Assembly (NCBI GenBank): GCA_009741485.1
Contig: CM019214.1
Coordinates: 5,195,965 to 5,259,964 of the forward strand
From: Malurus cyaneus samueli
Taxonomy: Eukaryota; Chordata; Aves; Passeriformes; Maluridae
Direction: 5' to 3'
Length of the DNA stretch: 64,000 nucleotides
The translations under genes and the position numbers were made by a program. Positions 52,921 to 64,000 of the stretch are shown piece by piece. Each line of letters opens with the position of its first letter. The stretch's first letter is position 1. Below the pieces are notes generated by a model. That model did not search any database. It had not been told where the DNA came from and was given only the letters and a program-made list of their open reading frames with translations.

Positions 52921-55900
52921 TAAGCGCCAACAATCAGATGTCCTTTCCTATTTTCTCTGTCTCCCTCTGCGATGCTGATAGAGGGACTCCAAATGTTTCC
53001 AAGCAGGCAGCGCCTATCTGCAGCAGGCAGACAATTTCCAAATGTATTAGCGGCACAGAGTCAATAGAGAAATAGCAGTCCAGCATATCATCCAATTTTC
53101 AAATGTAAATAACCAGACCGCTGTTAATTTGAGGGACTACAGCAGGGAATAAAACGAGCCCTGGAAAACACGCACAGCAATGACTGCTGCTCCTAATCCA
53201 TTTCCTTCAGGCGTGCCTGGTTTGTTTTTTTTTCTTCCCTGCTGGCTGCTGTGCTGCAGGGCAGAGGAAAACCAGTGATTTCACATGTGGAGGGGTCGGA
53301 TGAGCCCCACCAGGACACAGGGAGGGAGGCAGGCTGCTCCCAAGGGTGCCAGCCGTGCACAGAGCACCTGCCCAGGATGCAGCCCTGCCTCCCTCTCCCA
53401 CTCTGGCACAGCTGGCAGGGACAGGGCACTGAAAAGGGGCAGTGGCACAGCAGTGGTCACAGCAGCAAGGCTTGGCCCCTCTCTGGACACCCTCCCCTCC
53501 TCTAGCCTCTCAAGCACCAGTAGCAAAACCTCAATTTCCCATCCCAAAAGCAGCACTGATCAGGCACTCTCTGGCAGAGTAGGGCATGAGATGAAGCATC
53601 TGCTTCCCTCCAGAGCGCCTGCAAGGACAAAGGAAAGAGCAAGAAACCTTGAGGGGAGCTTGGGAAAGAGGGAGAGGAGGCGGAGGAAAGATGCTTTTAG
53701 CAAAAATCCTCTTGGGGTTTGCCAGTGTAACTGAGAGTAGAATTGTCCCCTTGTCTGTACCACCATTAAATGACAGCTGAAGGGACACCCCTTAAATCTC
53801 ATCTCTGGTGGCACACACCAGCTCACAGTGAGCCCCCAGAGGAGGGACAGGGCTGCGAGTGCAGCCAAGGTGCAGTGGAGGGCTGGCTGGTGAAGCTGTC
53901 CTTGCCCTTGCTGGAATGCTGGAGGCCAAGAAAATGGTTCTGACACAAAGAGAGGCAGAGACCAAATCGGTCTGTTCAAAGCAGACCAATCAGACAGATG
54001 GTGTTGAGCACAGCAGGAATGGGCAGGTTTAGCTCAGTCCAGTGAGTTCATCCCAGGGCTCCCCGTCCTACTTTGTGTATTCCTCACTCCCTTTCTGAGT
54101 CACCAGTGGACATTTGCACAGTGCCCACAACAAGGGCTGCACTGGAGGTGCCAAACATCGGGTAGCTAGATTGGAAAGGGCACCATCTCACCTCTCACCA
54201 TTAATAGGAAAATACTCTGAATATGAAATACAAACATCTGTTTCAAATCCCACTGCTCCCCAAGGCTCAGTGGAGGGATAGGATATTGCTGGGAAGGAGA
54301 TCCTGGTTTGGGAGTCCAGTGACAATGCCAGAAGGGCTGGCTGAGACCCTCCCAACACAAAACTCTGCAGCTGGGCTGTTGGAAAGGCTGGGTTTGCTTT
54401 TCTGCAAGAGCTGTGTCACAGCAGGTTGCACGCTGAGGAGCAAGAGAGGGCCCAGGGCTCACAGGGAAATGCAGAAGCCTGCAGTGGTGAGACAACCTGT
54501 GCTGTGACAGGAGTGATGTAGCCAAGGTGATTTGAGCATGGGAGTGTAGCAAGATTTCTTTCATTACAGCAGCTCATCTGGTTGGAAAAAACCAGAGATT
54601 TCAGGCACACAGGACTTCTAGGCTTGTTTGTCTCAAAGCCATTCTGTGCCCATTGCCATTGTTTATTTTTCTTTTTGCCAGACCCATGAAAAAAATGGAA
54701 CAAAAAGTGAAACGTCAGACAGAAATGATGATTGCCCAGAGATTTCCCATAAGCCAGTCCCGTGTGCTTATGGAGGGTTTGGTGCTGAGCCCTCGGATGT
54801 TCCTTCAGCCACTCCAGGGCCCTTCAGCTGCTGCAGCTGCTGCAGTGGTGCAAAACCATGGTGAAGCTGCAGACCTGGCACAGAATGGCAGGAAAACTGG
54901 GGAGGGGGTTGGACCCAGCCTGGCATCACAGAGCCAATCTTTCTTAAGAAAACAAATTAAAGCAAAACAAACAAAACAAAACAGAAAGAAGAGCTGTGCA
55001 CAGAACTGGAAACTGTTAAGAGACTGCTTTTCCCCCAGATTTTAATCTCCTGTCTAGATCAGCCGGCATTGGGTCCCGTGTGGCTCGACGTGAGTCACGG
55101 TGCTCTCTGCTGAGGGCCAGACAAGACTGGCTGCTTTGTACAGTGCTGCACTACCTTGCAGCTACTGATCCACTGCAGTAGAAATGATAGATTGTTTTAC
55201 AGGAGGAAGAGAAGGGGGAAAAAATTATGAAACCCACCGGTACTTAAAACAGTGGATGTGCTCCACCTACTGTCCATTAACACCAGAGTGAGCCGGGATA
55301 AAAGGCGGTATCCTCACAGAGAGCTTCGTGCTACTGTCCTCTCGACTTTTTACATTTGGAGGAGAGCCAGGGGAAAGAAGAAAGGAAAAATGGATGTGAA
55401 GAAGAAAGGAGAGTGAGAGAAGATGAGAGCTGCATGGCAGGAAAAAAGGAAATCAAAGAAGACAGAGATCTTTCGATTTTAAAAAAAAAGAGATGCTTCA
55501 AGCTTATGTAAGCTTGCAGCAAGCTTGGTCGTGTAAAGTCATTTTGATTTATTTCAAAGCTCCCGAAGGAGGAGAGTTCTGTGAATGCTACATCCTGTTC
55601 CTATTGATGACAATGGGGTTTATACCTAAGAGAGCCAAGGTCAGATTCCCTTTGGCTGCTGCCACCTTCATCTCCAAGGCTTTGGGGCTGGGCAGGGCAG
55701 AGGGACAAAATTCTCTAGGCTCCTGCCTCCCTCTGTGTCCTCTGCTACCCCTTTCCCAAAAACCAGAGCTGCTACTACTGCCATGTAGAATGGACAGGCA
55801 TGTGTCTCTTGCTGCTGGTCTTTTATAGGCAACTAAGCCTTGCTTTTATTATCTCCTTCCCCAGTCCAGGACTCTTTTTTTTCCATTCAGGTCAGTGAAG

Positions 55901-56493
55901 CCTGTGAGAAGCTGTTGTCTGCACTGGATGGATCCCATTCCATAGGGTTTTCAATCCTGACAATGTCTCCTGTGAAAGAGGAGGAAGGGACACAAAGCAA
56001 ATTGAAAGGAACATGTTCAGGAGTATTCAGTGTCAGAGTCACCATGACGACTTAAAGGTAGATATGATGTAGATGTTGAAGTGTCATTAAGCTGATTGAA
56101 AATTCAATTCTCAGCATGATCTTTTGGGGATTTCTTCAGTGTGAGAGCCACGTCTGGGGCGTTTTGTCAAGTCCAGGGTGGAATTCTGCTCAGACAGGGA
56201 CAGGGAGGCAAGCCACTGCTTGTGCCTTCATCAGCCAATGGGTTTTGCACAGGACAGAGTCAGGGGAGGAGAGAAAAAGTAAACTGCAAGCATCACCCAA
56301 AATCCAAAAGGAAAAAAAATATTTGCAAAATATGAGTTCTGCAGGGCTCTGAGGTGTGAGAAGGATCATTTACTCACTGCTCATTTTCTCACAAGAAAAA
56401 AAACAACACACTGAACCTTTAGAAGGTCTGTGATGAAGCAGAATTCTTTTTTGTGTGTTGAAATGTATTTATCTTTACATATATACATGCATA

Positions 56494-56495
56494 CA

Positions 56496-56549
<54 letters not shown>

Positions 56550-56562
56550 ATATATATATATT
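56494..56562. repeat. Compound (CT)n(AT)n microsatellite
   Basis: About twenty CT units, with one TT interruption, pass directly into about twenty AT units. An apparent peptide rich in SLSL and IYIY is an artefact of the repeat. Confidence 0.97.
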
Positions 56563-57314
56563 ATAGCATGATGTCCCACAGGGTCGGGAAAGATAATTTC
56601 TGCCAAGATCTGTTTTTGAAAGTGTTTAAGAACATGACTGCAACACACACAGTCAGGTATTCCTGCTCTTACACTATCCAGTTGCATATTCCCTTTGCTA
56701 TAATGTCATACAAATGAGAATATATGGCCCTGGGTTTGCTCTTTCTCTGCCCAAACAACTTTGAGCATGGCTGGAGTGAGCACAGGTCCCTCTATCTCGA
56801 GCTGTATAGACCTGTCTGAAGCTGTGCAGATCCCTGCTGTCCCTGAAAGCCTTGTGCAAAGAGACAGTGCAGGGTGTTTGTGACAGAGCAGTAACTAACC
56901 ACAGGTTAATGCAATAACACTGTCATTTAATATCTCACAGGACACCATCTGAGTATATTTCAGACCTGTCCTGAATACAGATATTACCAGTGGGCTGTAA
57001 TTTGTCTGTGCCTTTGCCAGCAGCTGCTTCTGTCTATTATTCTGGAAAATAACGCAGAAATTCATAAAAGCCACGGAAGAGTGGTAGGCTTATGAAGTGA
57101 GCTCCTGTTACCATTTCCTTGTCCTCATTATTAATCCACTCTACTTTTTCATCATTCTGTATCAGCTCTGTCTCCTACTGAAAAAAAGATGCTTCCTTTT
57201 TCACTTTGCACTGATATGAGCCTTTAATTCAACCCCGTCTGCTGACTTTGACAGAGCTGCACTAATTTGTAATCAGATTGAAGCTATGACACTGTTCAAG
57301 TGCACACAAAATAT

Positions 57315-57392
57315 GAAGGATATAGGGGAAAGAAGGAGAAGGGGAAAGAAGGAGAAGGGGAAAGAGGGAGAGAGAGAGAAAGAAAGGGAGAG
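57315..57392. repeat. Purine-rich repeat (GGGGAAAGAAGGAGAA unit)
   Basis: Nearly three copies of a 16-bp unit grade into a GAGAGA tract. All bases are purines for about 70 positions on the + strand, a composition prone to triplex formation. Confidence 0.9.
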
Positions 57393-58849
57393 CCTGTGTG
57401 TGCCAAGTTGCTGTTTCTGATGTGACATTCAGCTCCATGCACAAAGGGACACAGAGGGGCCCAGGGAGAGAGATTTGCTTGGGAAGTTTCTGCTTCCAGC
57501 CAAGAAACTGCCCTGCTATACCTCAGCCTATTACCAAAAAAGGAAGCAGGGAGGAGAAAAAGATGGCAAGGTCAGCCAGGGAATGACAAGAGAGCTACCA
57601 GGGACCAAGGGCATGGCTGAGGGCAGAAAGACGATGGAGAGGCAAGTGACAAAGCAAGGAGGGATGTAAAACAATAATGTGGGGGGAAGAATGAAACCAT
57701 CAAGGCAAAGGAAAAGTACGGGAAGAGCAAGAACAGCACAGAGAAAGGAAGAGAAGGTCAGGACACCTTGTGGCACGCCTGTGACAAGCAGGCAGGCAGG
57801 AGCAAGTGGCTGGAGGGGCTCACTACACCTGACCGAGCGTGTGTGGGGCCAGGAGCTACAAAAATGAAGCTGCCCCAGCCCAAATTCATCCTTTCCCCTG
57901 TAATCTGTCAGACCCAAGTAAAATAAGACACAGTTTCTGCTTTTGCTCCAGCACATTGTTCAGTTATTGCCTTCCCGTTGTTCTTTACCGAGACCAGGGA
58001 TACCCCAGTCCCTCTGCTCCCCTCAGTCAGGAAAGCAGGAGACCTAACAGGTGTCAATTCCAACCACTTCCATCATGCCTTTTACTTCAGAGGGATTGTT
58101 CTAAGTCCATTTAACTTTATTTTCTCCTCCATTTACTGAAGGTGTATACTCTGGTGGCTTTTTTTTACGTGACAAATCTCCAGGGACCCTGCATGTCTAT
58201 TTTCTTTCCACTCCTTGGAGAGGAAACCTCCCTGTTCTGCCGCACATGTGGAATGGCTGATCACACGTGAGTTACCACGCTCAGCAGCCACACATGCTGT
58301 ATTCAAATTGTAATCCAAGGGCACAGAGAGATTGAGTATTATGAACTATTAATGACTCCTTCTCAAGGTTTTGGTCCAAAACTGTGATCTTAGTTATTTG
58401 TCACTTAAAAGGACCTAGGCAGAAACAGAATTCAAAGCTATTGATTGCAAACACTTTTATCTACAAAGCCAATACCAAACACTGAGAAACACTGGCCTGA
58501 CTTGTGTTACAGCTTCTTCTCTTTTCATTTTTTCGTGAAGAGGTTTCCCCAGGGATTACACCTTTATGGCGCAGATCTGTGTTTTCCAGATGAGCTGAAG
58601 CAGGAGGGATTTGAGGTTTGACAGCCTGTATCAAAGTCTTTCCCCAGTTTAGACAGCATGTGTGGGGCTTTGCAGGCTGTCAGCCCCAAACCAACTCTCA
58701 ACCAACTCTCACCAACCAATACCACAGCAGCAGATGCTCAGAGGGGACAGGGTGGTGGCACTGCTCAGCCCTCTGCAGCCCATACCCAAGATGGTCTGCT
58801 GAGTGCCCCAGATCCAGCTGAGTGAGTGCTGCCACAGGCACATGTGGCA

Positions 58850-58915
58850 CACATGTGCAAGCATACACACATGTGTACAGGCACCTGTACACACATGTGC
58901 AAGCACACACACAGG
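58850..58915. repeat. Alternating purine-pyrimidine tract with inverted repeat
   Basis: ACATGTGCAAGCA(T/C)ACACAC occurs twice, flanking an inverted repeat whose arms are ACATGTGTACAGG and CCTGTACACACATGT around a two-base loop, with a two-base bulge in the right arm. The alternating composition favours Z-DNA or cruciform structure. Confidence 0.8.
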
Positions 58916-60485
58916 AGCTCTGGGGACATCCAGGCCCTACACCCTGCCCAGTCCTCAGCTTGAACCCCATGGCCCCTCCATGAGGGTCCCCTGGTATCTC
59001 CCTGGCTCCCAGAGCACTCGATTTACTCCTGGGCAGTCCAGCCTGGTGCTCACTGGTGGCACAAGGTGACACACACACACCCCTACTTGTGCCCCTGTGG
59101 GGCCCACTCCAGCAGCTGCCTCTGAGACCCACCCACGCATACACAGGAAAATGGGCAGAAATGTTTTTTGATGAGAAAACAAGGGCAGATTGTGCTGGCC
59201 ACGTGCAGAGCAGAGCCAGACAAGTGCAGTGACCACCAACTTATGTACACAACCACCCTCTTTTAACCTTTATTCCTTATGTTTTCCCAGAAATGTCTTG
59301 ATCCCTCCCCTTTTCCATTTTGCGTTCCTTCCCCACTCTGAAACAGCCCATAAGTCACACACAGTCCTAAACTGCTCTACCCTGCACCCATAAAGTCCCA
59401 CCCCCATGCAGGGGGTGAACTGCTCCTAAACTGCTCTACCCCCTGCACCCTGATGAGGGGGAAGTCAAGGGCATCTGAGTGCATTTTGCTGACCCCATTA
59501 CAATGAAAACCCTTCTGGCTTTGGGGCTGGTCACCTCCTGGGAGTGCCAGTCCTGAGAGGGGCAGGAACAAGCTCCCTGTACCCCTGCCCTGTGCCTCTG
59601 CTCCTCTCCCTCTCTCCCATAGGGGAGAACACCAGTCCCTCCAGGACCATCACACTTATTCTTCATTCTGCACAACTCACCACTGTCCACTCACTCTGAA
59701 GTTCATAGGAGATTTTGGAAATGTCATGAGCAATGAACATAATGGTGCTGTAATGGAAGGGGGCATGATATGCTGAGGTGAAGTGCCACCACCTTCAGCA
59801 CCTGCCATCACCTGCCACATGTGTGTCCTGCAGGCAGGCATACACACACCTGGGATGAGGGCAAGGACAGATTTCTAAAGCCAAGGAGAAGGGATGAAAG
59901 AGGTGTGAGGAGAGAGAATATAAGCAGAAGGGAAACAAGCTGGTCTCAACCTGCTGCTCACAGAAAGGAGGCAGAGAATGAGGACAGAGCAGAGAAAGGA
60001 CGGTGAAACACCACAGGAGCAGAACAAATCTTCTGACAAGGAGTGCGACGTGGTCTGCAAGGCTAATTTTTCATCTGCAAATACGTGGATACACGCAGTG
60101 AAGGAGAATGTGGGAAATAAGAAAGTGGAAAGAGAAATACATTTTAAATGAGTCGGTGCATTCAAATGTGAAAATGAGCCAGTGCAGAACTGAGAGGACC
60201 CGTGGCAAATAATCTGATTACACCAAAGCAAATTTTCCAGGATTGCAGAGCCAACTAGAACTGTACCTTAAGAGGCATAACGTATGAAAACCTCAGTGTG
60301 ACTCTGCTTTGTTGAGTGTGAAGTGAAAAGTAACCTTTCTGTTTTTTGTAAGTCGTTGTCTTGATTCTAGCCAGGACAGGGTAATTTTGGCAATAGGCAG
60401 GAGGGGCATGGCTGGGACCCAGAGGTTGTTCTACACCACCTCATGTAATTGCAGGGGAAAGGGAAAGGGGAAGGGGGATCTGTAA

Positions 60486-60645
60486 TCATGGAGTTACAGG
60501 ATGGTTTGGGTCAGAAGGGACTTTCAAAGATCAGCTAGTTGCAGCCCCTTTGCTGTGGGCAGGGGTATCTTCAACCACATGAAGTTGCTCAAAGCCCCAT
60601 CCAACCTGGCTTCGAGCATTTCCAGGGATGGGGCATTGCTTTTTC
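60486..60645 (-). mobile_element. CR1 LINE 3' fragment, antisense orientation
   Basis: On the + strand it reads ACAGGATGGTTTGGGTCAGA, then CAAAGATCAGCTAGTTGCAG and GCTCAAAGCCCCATCCAACC. This is the reverse complement of the CR1 3' end and the same family type as the copy at 9684-9953. It is strongly 5'-truncated. Confidence 0.9.
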
Positions 60646-63600
60646 TGCTCGGAAACTTCACTTTGTTACCCACTTTAATCTTTGGCAGCTATTAAAATGA
60701 AAAGCTGGTAAATAACCATTCTCTGCATTTTATAGCCTGGCTTCCAGCATTTAGGCTTTTTAATCAGTGAACATGAATTTTTTAGCTCTTTGCTTTTATT
60801 TTCATTCTTCCAGCTGTACTCTTGAAAATAATTCTCTCTCATCTTATCCTTCAGATCTCATTAAAAAAAAAAAAAGGAGAGAAGCTCAGCGTACAACTGA
60901 ACAATTTTCGTAATAAACAGACTTTGAGAGGTAAAAAGAAAAGCATGATAGACTAGAAGATGATACTCCTGCTGAGAGGGAATTTAAGAGACCTATTAGA
61001 GAAATACTCACATTTGTGTTACAAGAATACTACATTTTTAGGATAGACATTAAGAAGAGAACTAGATGCTAAAGGATCTGCATTAGAAATTTAGAGAAGT
61101 GAGTGCAAAAGAGCTTACATTCATAGAGATGTCATTATTACAAGATTGATTTGTGTTATTTTCACCCCAAGATATGCAGGGGCGGGGGGGAAATTAGATG
61201 CTGGTGTTTATGGGCTGCAAAAAGTGTCTGTGGCACAGTTTTAGGCAAAACTGTCTGAAACCACTAAGACTACACTGAATGCTAATGGAAAAATAATTTT
61301 TTTTTTTTTTTTTAAGTAAGCAAAGAACCACATTGCAATTTATCCTTAAAAAACACTTTAGGAAACGCTATCGTAATGGTTTCAATTCTCACACTTCATT
61401 TCTCCTGGCGAGCTGTTTGGAGCCACACTCAGCATGATGTAAAGCCTCTCTCTGCACTCCACACACGGTTCTGCCTGTGCCTGGGGCTTGACACCAAGAC
61501 TGTCCACAAACCTGTCCCAAACTGGGGCTGCACTGGCTGTTTCACTAATCCATGCATTTACCTGCATTCCCTAGCACCGTTGGAGATTTTCCAGTGTCTT
61601 TAGGTCTTTTTCTTTGACTGGCTTTGTCATAAAACCTGTTTTTAGGGTTTGCCCTGGGATTAACCCACAATTTATCTGCAGTCTGAATCAAGCATTGTCT
61701 TTTTGTCTTGGGCAAGTGCCACCTCAATGTCCTGACACGTCTGCCTCCTTTGGATCCTTCTGGGAGCTCTAGAAATCATCTACATGTTTTGCCTTAGTAT
61801 CCCAGAAGTAAGTCCAGAGCTCTTGAAAATTAATGAAAAGTTTATAGAAGGATCATGGTCACAGCCTTCATGGTTCCACATATGCACATACAGAAATGAC
61901 CCTGGAAATAGAGTAAAAATAAGAGAGGAAGGTGGGGTGACACTGGGAGGGTGTTAAGAGTTCTGGAGGGATAAAGCAGCTTATGGAGGAAGTGGGGTTT
62001 AGAATTAAACTGGAGAGGCTTTTGAAATAAAAATGGTGCTTGAGGACAGGTTAGGCCTTTCTGGAGAAGATTTCTGAGGTGAGAATATAGCAGAATAATT
62101 AAGATCAAGTGAAGGGGAACATAATGAGATTGGATGGTGAGAAGTGCCATTTTGTCGCTGTGACTGCAGGAATTAGTGTTACAGAGTCTTTTGGCTCTGG
62201 AAAAACCAGTCTCACAGATAAATTATGCCCCTCTCCCCAGCACATAGATGTGCTAATATGATTTTGTGGTTCAATAGTGTTCTGATATGGGCTGTAAAGC
62301 AACTGGTTCATAAATCAAGAAAAATCACAGATGAAGAAAATGCAATTCACACTTTCCAGCATCCTCTGAAGTCAGGCGTCACTGGGGCTTCGTATGTCCT
62401 CAAGCATCCTGAGCAGCTGTCACCTCCCCTGCCCCAACGGCCTTTCTTTTTTTTTTTTTTTTCTCCCATTTAAAAAGGTTAAAAAGCCTCCTTGGGGTAG
62501 TCATTCAGGATTTCAGGGCATATGAGGACTCACCTGGGGCAGTGGCTCTGGCCTGAGACCTGACAGAGCCTGAGCCAGAGTTCCCAGGCTGTGCAGTGGA
62601 AGGAAGCATTTCAGGAAGCTCAGCAAAGCCCTGGGCACCCAGAGCACACTGGATTTTACTGTGCATGCACTGCATAAGTTCATACACAGAAGTTTTCCAG
62701 CATTTCCCTGTGGAAAATATGGAAATCCTTCTGCTGAAAGTACTTTTTCTTGCACAAGCTGTTACAGTCTGTTTTTCTGTATATTAATTACATTTTAAGT
62801 GCATTTGCTGGAGCCTTGTTTTGCTGGGCTTACTAAGTTATTGCCAGGAAGATGCTTGTTACAGGCAATGGAATGTAAAAATTATTGAAGTCCAGAATAT
62901 GGTTTTGTTCATTTTTAGCATGTGCATTGGCTAGATAATACAAAACCCCTGGGTTTAAGCAATTGCAGAGCTAATGTTTCTCAGGAGCAGCACAGTCTCT
63001 TTGTGAAACTGCTGCAGATATGGAACTATACCGTTTGCCTTTGTCACTTTTTTAGCACCTTCAGAACACAGATGCCGTTTCCTGATTTCCCTTGTGTGCT
63101 CAGCTAATCCCCCAGCTGGGCTGGTGCTCACATGGGGATTGGGAGCAGATCCTCAGCCCCTGCCAGAGCTGCACTGACACAAGTCAGGCCACCCCCTGTC
63201 ACCTGCTCTGCAGTCTCTGTTAACACCCAGCACTGCTGGAGAACGTTGGAGTTCTTTATGAGACCTTGCCCACATCTGCTTATGAAACACAGATGGAAAC
63301 AAGTGGAGTCTTCTTACTGGGACATGTCATGGTAAAGACTAACAGTGGCTAATTGCATTTTCTGGTACTTTCTTGATGGATGTCAGATGCAGAGACAGAG
63401 ATCGGTGTCACGCATTTGCTTGGAGAAAAATACTACCTGACACTAAAGCAACACCAGAACCAGCACATTTGCATTTCCCAGGTCCCACTACTCAAGCCCA
63501 TTGTTTCCTTCTACTGCCAGAACATGAGAGATGCATGGAGTCTGATTCACTACACACCCTTCCAGAGGACACAGGGCACAGCAGGTGTTTCCAGCTTCCC

Positions 63601-64000
63601 AAGTGTGCAGGTTTAAGATCCAGCAAGCTGAACCCAAAAAGGAAAAATATTGTTTTATCTGCCAGGCATTTCTACATGACTTTGTAACCTGTTACCCATG
63701 TACCTGTATATTTTGGTGATGCCTGGTAGCTCTCAGTGTTTCCTAAGCAAGAGCAGACAGTGTCATTTTTTTACTGGCAAATAATACTGCAATTAATACC
63801 GAATGCTAATGTAGCAACTAATTCTGGAACAAGATTTTACTGCAGACTGCTCGCTGGAAAGTTTTGCTGGAAGTGAGGAAAAAAAATGACCACAAGTTCA
63901 GACACACAAGAGGCAAACATTTACCCAGTAATGATACTGGTGTGGCTTTTGTATCTCCTTCAGCCTCTGTTTTCTGTTGGCCTCTCTGATTGGGACCAAA
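60646..64000. other. Intergenic DNA to window end
   Basis: This is AT-rich sequence with a T18 run near 61297, an A13 run near 60861 and a T-rich run near 62445. I see no recognisable gene, mobile element or RNA. Confidence 0.75.

Larger units (their letters stand above)
52921..60485. other. Intergenic DNA with microsatellites
   Basis: No gene is recognised. It contains a TATA-like GGGATAAAAGGCGG at 55295-55308 (+), a (CT)n(AT)n tract (56494-56562), a GA-rich repeat (57315-57392) and an ACATGTGT-rich tract (58850-58915). The 52.9-53.2 kb segment is non-repetitive and may be regulatory, but nothing in it is diagnostic. Confidence 0.7.

Noticed and set aside
56430..56717. Small frame rich in SLSL and IYIY
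   Set aside because: It is generated by the (CT)n(AT)n microsatellite.
41799..64000. TAB3 or other neighbouring protein-coding exons downstream of DMD
   Set aside because: I looked for TAB3-like coding sequence in the translated frames and saw none; only a possible CpG-rich promoter remains.

Overview
This window is vertebrate nuclear DNA, most probably from a bird. It holds the 3' end of the dystrophin gene (DMD) on the + strand, followed by about 22 kb of downstream DNA with no gene I can recognise. Ten consecutive coding exons, homologous to human exons 70-79, translate without a break into the last 323 residues of dystrophin. Every exon length (137, 39, 66, 66, 159, 244, 124, 93, 32 bp, then the terminal exon) and every splice phase fits the known vertebrate gene, and all nine introns are GT-AG. 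The avian assignment rests on the dystrophin sequence, three CR1 LINE fragments of the type typical of birds and other sauropsids, and the compact introns. The exact species cannot be told.

Layout: 1-3912 is the end of intron 69. Exons 70-78 lie between 3913 and 33807, separated by introns of 0.35-7.8 kb. The terminal exon 79 runs from 39327 to about 41798. It carries the last four codons (Ala-Thr-Met-stop), a long 3'UTR with two blocks closely resembling the mammalian 3'UTR, and a distal AATAAA at 41776. From 41.8 to 64 kb is intergenic or unannotated DNA. It includes microsatellites, a GC-rich CpG-bearing tract with a degenerate G-rich minisatellite at 51.6-52.9 kb, and one antisense CR1 fragment.

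How it works together: the exons encode the region after the ZZ domain, then the syntrophin-binding segment (exons 73-74), the paired coiled coils that bind dystrobrevin (exons 74-75), and the flexible C-terminal tail (exons 76-79). All long and short dystrophin isoforms (Dp427 to Dp71) share this region, and its exons are alternatively spliced. The most informative signals concern that splicing. Exon 79 contains a second open frame, used when exon 78 is skipped, that preserves the 31-residue alternative C-terminus known from mammals. A CTG-rich tract 21 bases after exon 71 and a cluster of YGCY motifs after exon 78 are candidate Muscleblind sites.

I found no undescribed multi-gene system. 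The best leads are the dual-frame constraint in exon 79, the splice-regulatory tracts, a diverged ~160-bp duplication in intron 76, a GC-rich insert inside the 3'UTR, and the CpG-rich tract at 52 kb, which could be a promoter.
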